Counted from the stretch's first letter, positions 17,972 through 27,762 are shown. The stretch is DNA of 64,000 nt from Lewinellaceae bacterium (GCA_020636155.1 JACJYM010000002.1:1-64000), one strand, 5' to 3'. Notes: generated by a model not told the origin, from the sequence alone. Numbers and translations are program-made.

Positions 17972-19195
17972 CTAAACGACCGTCAGTTCTTTTGGATACG
18001 GATTGTCAATCAAGTTTTGATATTTAGCCAACAATTTTTCGGCCAGCACATCATGGTCGTAATAATTCAACACAAATTCATATGCCCTTTTTCCAAGTTT
18101 ATTGTCATCTTGATACAGTTCGAATGCATCCACTATTTTATCACAAAAAGTATCCGCTTCATCTGCAATGAGGATTTCTTCCTGGTCTCTGACACCGATA
18201 CCTTCAGCACCAAGTGTGGTCGATACGATGATTTTTGATAAGGCCATGCCCTCTAAAATTTTGACCCTCATGCCACTTCCTGAGAAAAGAGGTACCACCA
18301 TGACAGGATATCTGTCAATGAATTTTATAGCATCCGGTACTTCACCATGTACTTCTACATTCTTTACGTTGAGGTTTTTAATGTGATCTGGCGTATTTCT
18401 ACCAGCAATGTGGAATTTTACATTCGGTAAGCGTTGAGATAGAATTGGCCAAACCTTTTGTAAAAACCACTCGAGACCTTCCAAATTGGGCATCCAATCC
18501 AATGCACCGATAAAACTTATGCCCAGTTCTTGGGTTTGTAATGCCTTATAATTATTCAAATCCAATCCGATAGGAGAGGCCATGGCACCATTTTTATAGC
18601 CTAATTTTTTGAAAAGTTTGAGATCTCTTTCACTGACCGAGATAAGGTAATCGTACGAATTCAGATTTTCGAGTTCAAATTTTTTCAGCTTTTGAGTCAG
18701 ATGACCTAAGTACCATTTTTTAGGCAGGAACTTAGTGTTTTCGGTGATTCTTTCCCATATTTCAAATTCTACATTGTGAGCTCTCATTGTGATGATGGCA
18801 TCGCTGTGTTCCTTGATTGTTGAGATATATGGCGCCAGGTACAAGGTTTCCAATTGGACGACATCAAAAGTTTCAGCCTTAAGAATTTCTATCAATTTGT
18901 CTTTAAATCTGTCACTCACAAATCGCTTGACATGAAAAGAATCCTTACTAAATAAATTTTTAAAAGCTTCTATTGGCTTGATGCTATTATCGAGATCGAC
19001 AGTATGAATGGATTCGTAATGATTAAATTCTTTGGGTAGAGACTCAATCGACGTGTAATGCTTGGTCGTATTCATGGCGAGCAAGGTGATGTCTGCACCT
19101 CGATTTACCATCGCTTTACTCAAGTATGTGACAGCAATAGATTCCCCATCTTTTAACGGAAAAGGAAATTTTTTACAAAGTTGAAGTATTTTCAT
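17972..19195 (-). CDS. Glycosyltransferase (GT4/GT1 type)
   Basis: This 407-residue protein has the two-Rossmann GT-B fold. The N-terminal domain begins ILQLCKKFPFPLKDGESIAV. The C-terminal sugar-nucleotide domain has ISFIGALDWMPNLEGLEWFL, HIAGRNTPDHIK and VVPLFSGSGMRVKILEGMAL with the usual acidic residue. It would transfer a sugar from an NDP-sugar to a glycan or lipid acceptor of the envelope. It is a single gene with its own promoter, distant from the large glycan locus at 41-61 kb. Confidence 0.9.
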   Translation of the reverse strand: MKILQLCKKFPFPLKDGESIAVTYLSKAMVNRGADITLLAMNTTKHYTSIESLPKEFNHYESIHTVDLDNSIKPIEAFKNLFSKDSFHVKRFVSDRFKDKLIEILKAETFDVVQLETLYLAPYISTIKEHSDAIITMRAHNVEFEIWERITENTKFLPKKWYLGHLTQKLKKFELENLNSYDYLISVSERDLKLFKKLGYKNGAMASPIGLDLNNYKALQTQELGISFIGALDWMPNLEGLEWFLQKVWPILSQRLPNVKFHIAGRNTPDHIKNLNVKNVEVHGEVPDAIKFIDRYPVMVVPLFSGSGMRVKILEGMALSKIIVSTTLGAEGIGVRDQEEILIADEADTFCDKIVDAFELYQDDNKLGKRAYEFVLNYYDHDVLAEKLLAKYQNLIDNPYPKELTVV

Positions 19196-19662
19196 AAAGA
19201 CTCATACGGTTTTTGCAAGATTGCTTGATTGACATGATATCTAACTGCCTTCTAATCATTGGGCAGCAAATATAATAATACTTTTCTCGAATCAAACACC
19301 CAATTCTTATTATTTATTCACCCGAGACAAATACTGTAAAGACATCATAATTAATCAAAACAAACCGAATCCTGCAAGCGGTTTTAGTTTAATTCTCAAT
19401 CCTCTGGCTTTAAATTGTATATAAATCTAAAATTAATTTATATAAATTTTAACATTTTAAAGTCCAAGGAATAAACTCTAAAAGCGGGTATATTATTTTG
19501 TGGGCAAATCATATTTTTAAGATTTTGTTAAGAATTGTCTTGGGTGATATGTCAATTAAAAAATATTGTTGACCATTTAGAGATTTTTTTTGACTTAGGT
19601 TGACCTGAATTCTAATTACTAAAATGGTAATTGGGTGCATATTTGAAAAAAAACTATAAATT
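19196..19662. other. Gene-free stretch between divergent genes
   Basis: These 467 bases hold no reading frame I can support. They contain the minus-strand glycosyltransferase promoter and lead up to a 13-nt element before the sigma-factor gene. The rest is AT-rich and shows no strong hairpin. Confidence 0.6.
19267..19296 (-). promoter_or_regulatory. Bacteroidetes-type promoter for the glycosyltransferase
   Basis: On the minus strand TTTG (19296-19293), an 18-nt spacer and TATATTTG (19274-19267) match the -33/-7 consensus, about 70 nt before the ATG at 19195. Confidence 0.7.
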
Positions 19663-19695
19663 GCGGTCACCTTTTTTAATATAATAATACTATAA
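19663..19695 (+). promoter_or_regulatory. Shared upstream element, copy 1
   Basis: GCGGTCACCTTTT (19663-19675) followed after 13 nt by ACTATAA (19689-19695), directly before the TTG start of the sigma-factor gene. The same two blocks occur before the gene at 25447. It contains the odd palindrome GGT-C-ACC. It may be an operator or a recognition site for the adjacent sigma factor; both are inference. Confidence 0.45.
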
Positions 19696-20283
19696 TTGAA
19701 AGAAATTCAAAATAATGTTGAATCCTTGCTTGGTGAAATAAGATCAGGCAAAACTGGTAGAGACAAGATAATTACACAACTCTATAGTGATGGTAAATTA
19801 CGAGGCAGTATTTTGAGTGTCATTTTGAAAATGGGAGGAAGCAAAGAAGATTTTGACGATATTTTTTCGATTGCTTTAATGCAATTTGTCAAGACGGTAA
19901 TGAAAAGAAAGGACTTAGTAATAAATTACGATCTCAACACTTACATAACTAGCATTGCGAAGTATACTTTGTTGGCTCAACTTAAGAGTAAAAATAAAAA
20001 TACGACTCAATTAGTGGATGCCAATACGGTGATGACGGAAAATCCTGAAAATTTGGTGATAAAAAAAGATGAGATGACATTGCTTCATAGTCTTTTAGAA
20101 ACCTTGGGAAAAAATTGTAAAGAAGTGTTATTGCTTTGGGGAAATGGTTACAAAATGCGTGATATAGCAGATATAATAGGTTATAAAAGTGAAGAAATGG
20201 CAAAGAAAAAGAAGTATCAGTGTTTTAAGACATTGCTGATATATTTAGAACAGAATCCAGAGATAAAAAAATCTTTACGATAG
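19696..20283 (+). CDS. Sigma-70 family (ECF-like) RNA polymerase sigma factor
   Basis: The 195-residue protein has a region 2 segment (EDFDDIFSIALMQFVKTV), a linker, and a region 4 helix-turn-helix (NGYKMRDIADIIGYKSEEMA) near the C-terminus. It lacks the extended regions of primary sigma factors. The start is TTG at 19696; no better in-frame start is near. Its stop overlaps the GTG start of the following membrane protein, which looks like its anti-sigma partner. Sigma genes placed ahead of CHAT proteins are common in Saprospiria-type genomes. Confidence 0.85.
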   Translation: MKEIQNNVESLLGEIRSGKTGRDKIITQLYSDGKLRGSILSVILKMGGSKEDFDDIFSIALMQFVKTVMKRKDLVINYDLNTYITSIAKYTLLAQLKSKNKNTTQLVDANTVMTENPENLVIKKDEMTLLHSLLETLGKNCKEVLLLWGNGYKMRDIADIIGYKSEEMAKKKKYQCFKTLLIYLEQNPEIKKSLR

Positions 20284-20912
20284 TGATAGAATATTATGAA
20301 CATATCGATGACTATATAGATGGCAGGCTTTCATCTGAAGCAAGGCAAGCTTTTGAAGATGCGATGAAAACGGATGCTTCTCTAAAACTGGCAGTCGAAA
20401 ACTATATGGATGCCGCCAAGTTAAGTGAGGGACTACTGGAAATGGACATTATGGAGACTATTAATAACTTTAAAAACAAATCCCAAGAGAAAATAGATTA
20501 TTCCACATCTAAAAGCAAAAAATGGTTATGGTTTGTATTACTTGCAACCGTGCTGGCATTGTCTATTTTCTGGTACATAAATGATAAGGAAAGTACTCTC
20601 CATCAAAATCAAATTCTCGCCACCTATATTCGGCCAAATGATGATGATGCCACGAAATCGATGGATACGATAGGAATGACTACTTTCCAAAAAGGAAAAT
20701 ATTTCTTTCAGCTCAATCGATTTGAAGAAAGTGAAGAATGGTTAAAAAAGTTTGTTTCGACAGAAAAAGACAAAAACTTGTTAAGTGAGGGTTACTATTG
20801 GTTGGGTGCAGCACAATTAGAACAGTGGGAGCTTGATGATGCTGAAAAAGCTTGGAGTCAAAGCCATGAAGCAGAAGCTGTCAAAAATGTAAAATTATTA
20901 AAACACCAATAA
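20283..20912 (+). CDS. Membrane anti-sigma-like protein with TPR region
   Basis: The 209-residue product begins at GTG 20283, overlapping the sigma-gene stop. Its cytosolic N-terminal helix region (YYEHIDDYIDGRLSSEARQA) resembles the zinc-less anti-sigma domains of Bacteroidetes. One membrane segment follows (residues 81-99). The outer part contains TPR-like repeats (KGKYFFQLNRFEESEEWLKK and SEGYYWLGAAQLEQWELDDA). By analogy it would hold the sigma factor and sense a periplasmic protein through the TPR part. Direct binding is inferred from gene order and layout. Confidence 0.75.
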   Translation: MIEYYEHIDDYIDGRLSSEARQAFEDAMKTDASLKLAVENYMDAAKLSEGLLEMDIMETINNFKNKSQEKIDYSTSKSKKWLWFVLLATVLALSIFWYINDKESTLHQNQILATYIRPNDDDATKSMDTIGMTTFQKGKYFFQLNRFEESEEWLKKFVSTEKDKNLLSEGYYWLGAAQLEQWELDDAEKAWSQSHEAEAVKNVKLLKHQ

Positions 20913-20925
20913 AAACTTAAACATT

Positions 20926-21609
20926 ATGAACAAACTGACCATTTTATTGAGCATAATTATCATCCTAACAGGATGTTGTGAAAAAGAACATTGTGATGAT
21001 CAAACTTGTATGGATAAGTACGACAAATTAGTAAGTCTGACCAATGACCAGTATATAGCTGCAACGGTGATTGCTGATACAAAAAATGATAAAGAAATGG
21101 GTATGGTAGAGTTTCATCCAATGAACATAGAGGATGGTCATCAAGAAGCATCATACATCGCCTTGTTTTCAGGTGAAGTGGATAAACTTAAGTCTAAAAG
21201 AGGAGATGAGGTATTCGTTCAAGTATCAAAAACAAACAGAAATATTCCAATTGTGACAGCTATGACAGCTGAGACGAATCCATCGGACAAGTTGTACGAT
21301 AAAACAGTGATAACATCCATACCATCACATTCTATGGTTAATCATGGTGGATCTGCAGGGAATCATACAAAATTGCATATAAAAGAGGCAATAGGTCTTG
21401 CTTATAATGAAATACGATTAATAGATTCGAATGGTAACCTAATAACCTATGAAGTTGACCCTAGTATTTTATCAATAGCACAAAGTTTGCGAGAATTGGA
21501 CGGTCAATGTGTTTACATTAATGAAACAGATCTAGGTATTATCAATTATATCGACACGGTACATCGACATAATGGTGTTATCCTTGAAAGATGTAAAAAC
21601 AAGCAATGA
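20926..21609 (+). CDS. Lipoprotein of unknown function
   Basis: The 227-residue protein has a lipoprotein signal (MNKLTILLSIIIILTGC, Cys17) and a small cysteine-rich start (CCEKEHCDDQTC) after the cleavage site. The rest shows no known family. It begins 14 bp after the anti-sigma-like gene and overlaps the next lipoprotein by 4 bp, so it belongs to the same unit and is a candidate ligand or substrate of the locus. Confidence 0.7.
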   Translation: MNKLTILLSIIIILTGCCEKEHCDDQTCMDKYDKLVSLTNDQYIAATVIADTKNDKEMGMVEFHPMNIEDGHQEASYIALFSGEVDKLKSKRGDEVFVQVSKTNRNIPIVTAMTAETNPSDKLYDKTVITSIPSHSMVNHGGSAGNHTKLHIKEAIGLAYNEIRLIDSNGNLITYEVDPSILSIAQSLRELDGQCVYINETDLGIINYIDTVHRHNGVILERCKNKQ

Positions 21610-22820
21610 GAGAGTTTTTATTTGTAATGATAATTATTTTTCTAACAAGCCTATATTCTTGCAATTCGTGTAAAGAAAATGTTATTGTAAGTAAACAAGA
21701 GATAAGCTTAAATTACTACAATCATGCGAAGTATAATGGTGATATACTTGTGTCTTTGGACACCATGAATATCACTAATATTGTTCCAACATTAAACTTC
21801 CTTGCAGAGGAATTAAAGCTTGATTATATTTTCAAGGTAGATACGATTACGAATAAATCGCATGTGGCTTCTTCATCCGAATCTAATGTTATACCTATTC
21901 ATGTAAATTATAAAACAGATCCTTGTTCATACAATAAAGATTATCTTGAAATACCTGTTGCTATGGTCAAGGATCCTGTGATTTTGTTACATGAGTTTAC
22001 CCATTACATAACAAATAGTATAAATCATGTAAACAAATTGATTGATCTCGACAGCTTTGTTTTGAAAGATTGTCCAATGCCCAAAGGTTGTCTAAATTTA
22101 ATGAAGAGCGAGAGAATAGGGATTAAACCATTTTCATTTTTACTAGCGAAAGTACAGTCGGAATTCATCAATGATCAAAAAGCATTCAGTTCCAATATGA
22201 CATGTGATTCGATTGGTAGACATTATTATCCCATAAAGATACTAAATGCAAAAATCGAGCAGCGTACCAATTGTTGTGATCAGTTACCTGATACACTCCA
22301 AATTGATTTAGAACAAAATTATATGAGAAGTCAGGAATATTTTAAATTGTTAAACGATCTTCGAAGGCGTAATTTATGCTTGTTATCTGATGAAATTGAT
22401 GAAGTTCTACTGGAGGAGTTAAGTAAATATAATAGAGGAACTCAAGCTCGAATGCAAGCTGATTCAGTTCAATTAAGATTTTCGAAATTAAAAAATCTTG
22501 CGTTACTTTCATTAAGAGAAAGCGAAACTAAACAATTCCCAATTCAATTGGACTCTTCTATTCGTGTCATACATCAGTTTGCTTTAGTTGAAGTTCCAGT
22601 AGAAAGGGCAGATGATAAGATTTTTGTTGAAGTAATGTCAGCGATCGTCAACGAAAAACTGTATCTCGTCAAAAATAATCCATTATTTGATGATGAAGCT
22701 AGTTTTTTGACTCAGTTTCAAGGATCTAAAATTTCGAAAGATGAAATGAAAAAGATTAGAGTGAATTCAGCATTATACCTAGAGTTAGATAAATATTATT
22801 CGAATCCAAAGAAAAAGTAA
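21606..22820 (+). CDS. Lipoprotein with HExxH motif
   Basis: This 404-residue protein has a lipoprotein signal ending near Cys19 (TSLYSC). It contains VILLHEFTHYITNSINH, a HEFTH zinc motif at residues 129-133 that fits a metallopeptidase helix, although the third ligand is not obvious. It overlaps the previous lipoprotein gene by 4 bp. In the context of a CHAT protein and an anti-sigma-like protein, a proteolytic signalling role is possible but unproven. Confidence 0.7.
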   Translation: MREFLFVMIIIFLTSLYSCNSCKENVIVSKQEISLNYYNHAKYNGDILVSLDTMNITNIVPTLNFLAEELKLDYIFKVDTITNKSHVASSSESNVIPIHVNYKTDPCSYNKDYLEIPVAMVKDPVILLHEFTHYITNSINHVNKLIDLDSFVLKDCPMPKGCLNLMKSERIGIKPFSFLLAKVQSEFINDQKAFSSNMTCDSIGRHYYPIKILNAKIEQRTNCCDQLPDTLQIDLEQNYMRSQEYFKLLNDLRRRNLCLLSDEIDEVLLEELSKYNRGTQARMQADSVQLRFSKLKNLALLSLRESETKQFPIQLDSSIRVIHQFALVEVPVERADDKIFVEVMSAIVNEKLYLVKNNPLFDDEASFLTQFQGSKISKDEMKKIRVNSALYLELDKYYSNPKKK

Positions 22821-22875
22821 AGGAAATAGATGATAAAATAGTAAATTATAATTAAAGCATAATATTATTCTTAAA

Positions 22876-25368
22876 TTGTGTTCAATTATGTGGAATACTT
22901 TAAGGAGCATTACTATTATCATTCAAAGCCTATTTGTCATAGTTGTGATTGTATTGATTTGTTCTTGCGAAAATAATGAAGATGACAAGTTTCGATATAT
23001 ATTGGAAAAATCCTGTAATCATGAAAGTTTAGACGACCAGATCAGCACAGAAGTATTACCCTTTTTGCCTTACGACATTGCTCGTTCTCATATACATGAT
23101 GAAAATGTCCATTCGGAAATCTTGCAAGATATTTTTCGTATAAAAAAAGAAAGATACTACAATCATTTCAGCCCACATGCAATTGCAGTTAAGCACAAAA
23201 ACTATCCTGATGCCAATCAAGATCTGATAGATTATCTACAGATTCTACTTTGGAAAGGCAAGGAAATAGAGATGACAGAAGATGAATATCAACAACTAAT
23301 ATTAAAAATTAAAAACAATAAGCTTAGAAACTATCGGGATCTATTCTTTCTCTATCAATATGTTGAGATACTTAAAAATATAAGGGCTGATCAAAACCGA
23401 TTGAACTCCACCTTTGCTTCTTTACATTATTTACTTCATCTCATAGATTCTAAACCTCAGTTTAAGCAGTTACATGCATTTAGGGACATTGTATTAGACC
23501 GTTTGGCAACAGTAACATCGAGAGAACATAATGAAGAAGAATATAGAGAGGTACTCGAAAAATGCCTATCCAATATGTCCGATTCATACAAGTCCTCATT
23601 TAGAGGACTATTAGTGAGATCTTATATGGCTGAGTCATTAGATCAGGATAATTTTAAAAGCCTATTGGATTCTGCGCAGGCAATGGCACATAGCCCTTAT
23701 GAAAAGCATTCTATAAATTTTAATCTTGGTTATTATCACAGTGTACAAAATGATTCACTAGTACATTTCTATTTGCGAGAGGCGATAGAGGCATTTGATT
23801 CTGCTTCATGCTCTATCGAAAGATATTACCCAGCTATTTATGGACTTGCAAGTGATCCCGATAGTACTTATGAGAAATATTATTGGTCAGTTATTCATGA
23901 GGCAAACCAATGTAACAACAATGTTATGGATCGTATTCAATTTTTACTTTTCAATTATCTTGAACCGTCTATGTTGGATATTACTGAAAAGCAACAAGTG
24001 GATACGATTATAGCTGTGACTAGACTAGCAGAAAGGCTATATCCAGGTAAATCGACCTTACATTTACAGGATTATTATATTAGTATTCTTACGAGATTAT
24101 ACGAGATTGTTTATAAATCCAATTCAAAAGACCGTTATGTATCCGAGTTGATTGAAGAAACATTGCGATTCCGATCGAAAGAAAAATTTAGAAAAACAAT
24201 TAGTGATAATTCTACTCCACGTATCAATGAATTGCTTAGAAAAATCAATGGTTTTAAAAAATGGGTGGATCCCAAAGATCCTTTATATGAAGAGCTTTTT
24301 CATCTGTACTTAGAGCAAGAGCGACAAGAAGTAGTGCGACAAAACTTAGATAGCATATCTATTATGGCGTTAAGAGAAAAAATTATCAAATATGATTTGT
24401 CACTTCTCAATATAATAAAGTCTATGGATTACTACTATGGATATATTTTAGAGAAAGATCGATTTCAGATTATCAAGTTACCTAGCAAGGAAATCGATAG
24501 TTTGGGACAAGGGATTTTGACTAAAGTCAAAAAAGATGAAAATGCCAAAGCGTATTTACAAGCTTTACAAGCAATTTTCCAAGACTTTGGTTTGAAAAAG
24601 GAAGTGGTTTTAATACCAGATGGATATTTATCTTTATTGCCACCAAAAATCATATTTCATAATTGTAATATATCTGAATATCAGAATGTTAGCGATTATT
24701 TACATGCTCAAGATTCCATAAATATTGAAGCCGAAAACATCTATATTTATAGCTACAGCAATGAAAGTACGATTGCAGAAAGAGAAAGAAAAGAAGTGCC
24801 TGAACTATATTTTGGATTAACTGAATGTAAGGAAATTGCTGATTTATTGCCTGCTGAACAAACCATAATTTCTGGCCATGAATTTAGTGCAGCTCAACTT
24901 TTTAATTTGCGGCAAGCAGATTTTATTCACTTATCTACGCATGCATCTTCGAGTACAGTTAACAGATTGGATAACTACATCGTTTGTCGTGATAAGGATG
25001 GACAGATAGATCGCTTTTATGGTTATGACATATGCCTAAGAGATTATATCCCAAAAGTGGTCGTACTTTCAGCTTGTGAGACTGGAGTTGGTAAGTTTGA
25101 CAACGGTGCAGGAGTTGAAACTTTATCGAGAATATTAATAGATAATGGAGCACAGACGGTCATCAATACTCGATGGAAAGTCAATGATAAAGCGACTTCC
25201 ATATTGATGAAAGAAATGTATAAAAATTGGGTCGAAGGACATTCCTTAAAACAATCCTTAGACTTAGCACAAGAAGCGATACAGTTAGATAGTAGTTACT
25301 CACATCCTTACTATTGGGCAGGCTTTGTCCTCGAAGGCAATCCTGAAGTATATCTCTCCCCAAATTGA
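22876..25368 (+). CDS. CHAT-domain (caspase-like) lipoprotein
   Basis: The protein has 830 residues from TTG 22876 (the ATG at 22888 is an equally likely start). It begins with a hydrophobic signal ending in a lipobox (VLICSC), then a long helical region of TPR character, then a C-terminal CHAT domain at about 540-830. The catalytic dyad is visible as His689 in FIHLSTHASS and Cys734 in VVVLSACETGVG (numbered from 22876). CHAT proteases of the caspase clan cleave partner proteins in several defence and signalling systems. Being exported and lipid anchored is unusual for a bacterial CHAT protease. Its target is unknown. Confidence 0.85.
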   Translation: MCSIMWNTLRSITIIIQSLFVIVVIVLICSCENNEDDKFRYILEKSCNHESLDDQISTEVLPFLPYDIARSHIHDENVHSEILQDIFRIKKERYYNHFSPHAIAVKHKNYPDANQDLIDYLQILLWKGKEIEMTEDEYQQLILKIKNNKLRNYRDLFFLYQYVEILKNIRADQNRLNSTFASLHYLLHLIDSKPQFKQLHAFRDIVLDRLATVTSREHNEEEYREVLEKCLSNMSDSYKSSFRGLLVRSYMAESLDQDNFKSLLDSAQAMAHSPYEKHSINFNLGYYHSVQNDSLVHFYLREAIEAFDSASCSIERYYPAIYGLASDPDSTYEKYYWSVIHEANQCNNNVMDRIQFLLFNYLEPSMLDITEKQQVDTIIAVTRLAERLYPGKSTLHLQDYYISILTRLYEIVYKSNSKDRYVSELIEETLRFRSKEKFRKTISDNSTPRINELLRKINGFKKWVDPKDPLYEELFHLYLEQERQEVVRQNLDSISIMALREKIIKYDLSLLNIIKSMDYYYGYILEKDRFQIIKLPSKEIDSLGQGILTKVKKDENAKAYLQALQAIFQDFGLKKEVVLIPDGYLSLLPPKIIFHNCNISEYQNVSDYLHAQDSINIEAENIYIYSYSNESTIAERERKEVPELYFGLTECKEIADLLPAEQTIISGHEFSAAQLFNLRQADFIHLSTHASSSTVNRLDNYIVCRDKDGQIDRFYGYDICLRDYIPKVVVLSACETGVGKFDNGAGVETLSRILIDNGAQTVINTRWKVNDKATSILMKEMYKNWVEGHSLKQSLDLAQEAIQLDSSYSHPYYWAGFVLEGNPEVYLSPN

Positions 25369-25393
25369 ATTATTTCTATTAAAAATTGATTTA

Positions 25394-25427
25394 GCGGTCA
25401 CCTTTTATTTTTTCCAAGACACTATAA
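25394..25427 (+). promoter_or_regulatory. Shared upstream element, copy 2
   Basis: GCGGTCACCTTTT (25394-25406), then 14 nt, then ACTATAA (25421-25427), 19 nt before the start of the DUF285 gene. It repeats the arrangement before the sigma-factor gene at 19663, with a one-base difference in spacing. Confidence 0.45.
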
Positions 25428-25446
25428 AGGAAAAAATTATACCATT

Positions 25447-27744
25447 TTGAGAACTAAATCTTACTTACTAATAGTATTGACATTTACTATTGCAGGTCTT
25501 TTTGGACAGAATCCCTTCATCACCACATGGCAGACAAGCACAGACAATGAAAGCATCACGATACCGACTTACAGTGGTGAAACTTACAATTACAATGTAA
25601 ATTGGGGAGATGGGACTAACACATCGTGTCACTCAGGTGACGCCACTCACACCTATACTACAGCGGGAACCTTTCAAGTATCTATTTCGGGAGATTTCCC
25701 ACGGATATATTTTAACAACATGGGAGATAAAGACAAAATCATATCCATTGATCAATGGGGAGATATTGCTTGGACGAGTATGGAGAGTGCCTTTTACGGT
25801 TGTAGTAACTTGGCAGGTCAGGCGTCAGATAATCCAGATTTATCTGGAGTATCAGACATGTTTTTTACTTTTCGAAATGCTAGTTTGTTTAATCAGGATA
25901 TAAGTGGTTGGGATGTGTCTAATGTTACGAACATGAGGAGTACATTTGGAGATGCTAGTTCTTTTAACCAAGATATTGGTGGTTGGGATGTGAGCAAAGT
26001 AGTTATAATGCAAGGCATGTTTTCGGGTGCTACATCATTTAATCAAGACATTGGAGAATGGGATGTTTCAGGAGCAACATATATGAAAAGTATGTTTTCT
26101 TATGCTAGCTCTTTTAATCAAGATATTTCGAATTGGAATGTAATAAATGTGACTAGTATGTATGGAATGTTTAATCATGCTAGTTCGTTTAATCAAGATA
26201 TAAGCAATTGGAATGTTTCAAATGTGATAGATATGGGATTTATGTTTTATTACGCAAGCAATTTCAACCAAAATATTGCTGATTGGAATGTTAGCAAGGT
26301 CACGAATATGGAACATATGTTCCGATTCGATGGCGTTTTTAATCAAGACATCAGCGGTTGGGTTGTTTCGAATGTTACAAATATGAGTTATATGTTTCAC
26401 CTAGCTAGTTCGTTTGACCAAGATTTGTCTTCGTGGGATGTAAGCAATGTGACAAACATGAATGCTATGTTTTTAGGAGTTGCACTTTCGACCTCTAATT
26501 ATGATGCCATACTCATAGGATGGAATGAACAAGACTTACAGCCCAATGTATATTTCCATGGAGGTCTTAGTCAATATTGTGAAGGAAAAGATGCTCGCCA
26601 AAATATGATAGACAATGACGGTTGGACAATTGGTGATAGTGGGTTAGAGTATGGCTGCGTAACATCTTATCCATTTATCACCACATGGCAGACGACCACA
26701 GACAATGAATGCATCACGATACCTACTTTTCTGGGTGAATATTATGATTTTGAAGTAGATTGGGGCGATGGTACTACGACAACAGGTCACACAGGTGATG
26801 CGACACATACTTATATAAGCGCTGGAACATATCAAGTTTCTATTTTAGGAGACTTTCCTCGAATTTACTTTAATAATACAGGTGATAAAGACAAAATCAT
26901 ATCCATCGATCAATGGGGAGAAATTGAGTGGACGAGTATGGAAAATGCATTTTTGGGGTGTACAATTTTGGCTGGACAGGCAACTGATACACCTGTTCTA
27001 GCAGGAGTGTCATCATTGTCATCAATGTTCAGAAATGCCAGTTTATTTAATCAGGACATAGGAGATTGGGATGTCAGTAGTGTTTCTGATTTGAGTAGAA
27101 TGTTTGATGGTGCGACAGTATTCAATCAGGACATTGGCAGCTGGAATACCATTAATGTGACCGACATGTCTAGAATGTTCTTTAATGCCACATCTTTTGA
27201 CCAAGATCTGTCAGATTGGGATGTGTCCAATGTATCTAAAATGAATTTGATGTTTAAAGGAGCTACACTCTCAACACCTAATTATGATACTTTACTCATT
27301 GCTTGGAACGATCAAAACTTGCAAACAAAAGTCAAATTTCATGGAGGAAATAGTACCTACTGTGCTGGCGAATCTGCGAGACAAAATATGATCGATAATG
27401 ATCAATGGAAAATAACAGACGATGGACAGGATTCAGCATGTTCTTCATCAAGCTATGTAATGTCTGATGATAACAGTCTTGCTAAGGCCAATCAATCAGT
27501 AACAACACACGAAGAAACGGTTGAATTAAGCATATTCCCAAATCCAGTTTCAGATAAATTGATACTTGGAAACAATGATAAGCCAATAGAGATTTTCATT
27601 TATGATGCTATGGGTAGGAGAGTGTTAGAACTGAATCAATTTGATGGTTCATCGATTGATTTAACCCATTTATTATCGGGTACTTACACCATTTCTATAT
27701 CGGATATGCAAAATGTCATGACATACAGATTCATGAAAATATAG
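25447..27744 (+). CDS. DUF285 (BspA-like) repeat surface protein with T9SS sorting domain
   Basis: The 765-residue product starts at TTG with a signal peptide ending near LFGQN. Two PKD-like domains (NWGDGT..., DWGDGT...) each precede runs of DUF285 repeats of the form SFNQDIS-x-W-DVSNVTNM-xx-MF. The first block has about nine repeats and the second about four, and the two halves are near copies (ITTWQT ... HGG), indicating an internal duplication. The final 70 residues (LSIFPNPVSDKLIL ... SGTYTISISD) are a type A sorting domain. It should be displayed on the cell surface, probably as an adhesin. It shares an upstream element with the sigma-factor gene. Confidence 0.9.
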   Translation: MRTKSYLLIVLTFTIAGLFGQNPFITTWQTSTDNESITIPTYSGETYNYNVNWGDGTNTSCHSGDATHTYTTAGTFQVSISGDFPRIYFNNMGDKDKIISIDQWGDIAWTSMESAFYGCSNLAGQASDNPDLSGVSDMFFTFRNASLFNQDISGWDVSNVTNMRSTFGDASSFNQDIGGWDVSKVVIMQGMFSGATSFNQDIGEWDVSGATYMKSMFSYASSFNQDISNWNVINVTSMYGMFNHASSFNQDISNWNVSNVIDMGFMFYYASNFNQNIADWNVSKVTNMEHMFRFDGVFNQDISGWVVSNVTNMSYMFHLASSFDQDLSSWDVSNVTNMNAMFLGVALSTSNYDAILIGWNEQDLQPNVYFHGGLSQYCEGKDARQNMIDNDGWTIGDSGLEYGCVTSYPFITTWQTTTDNECITIPTFLGEYYDFEVDWGDGTTTTGHTGDATHTYISAGTYQVSILGDFPRIYFNNTGDKDKIISIDQWGEIEWTSMENAFLGCTILAGQATDTPVLAGVSSLSSMFRNASLFNQDIGDWDVSSVSDLSRMFDGATVFNQDIGSWNTINVTDMSRMFFNATSFDQDLSDWDVSNVSKMNLMFKGATLSTPNYDTLLIAWNDQNLQTKVKFHGGNSTYCAGESARQNMIDNDQWKITDDGQDSACSSSSYVMSDDNSLAKANQSVTTHEETVELSIFPNPVSDKLILGNNDKPIEIFIYDAMGRRVLELNQFDGSSIDLTHLLSGTYTISISDMQNVMTYRFMKI

Positions 27745-27762
27745 TAGACTAGATTGGATTAT

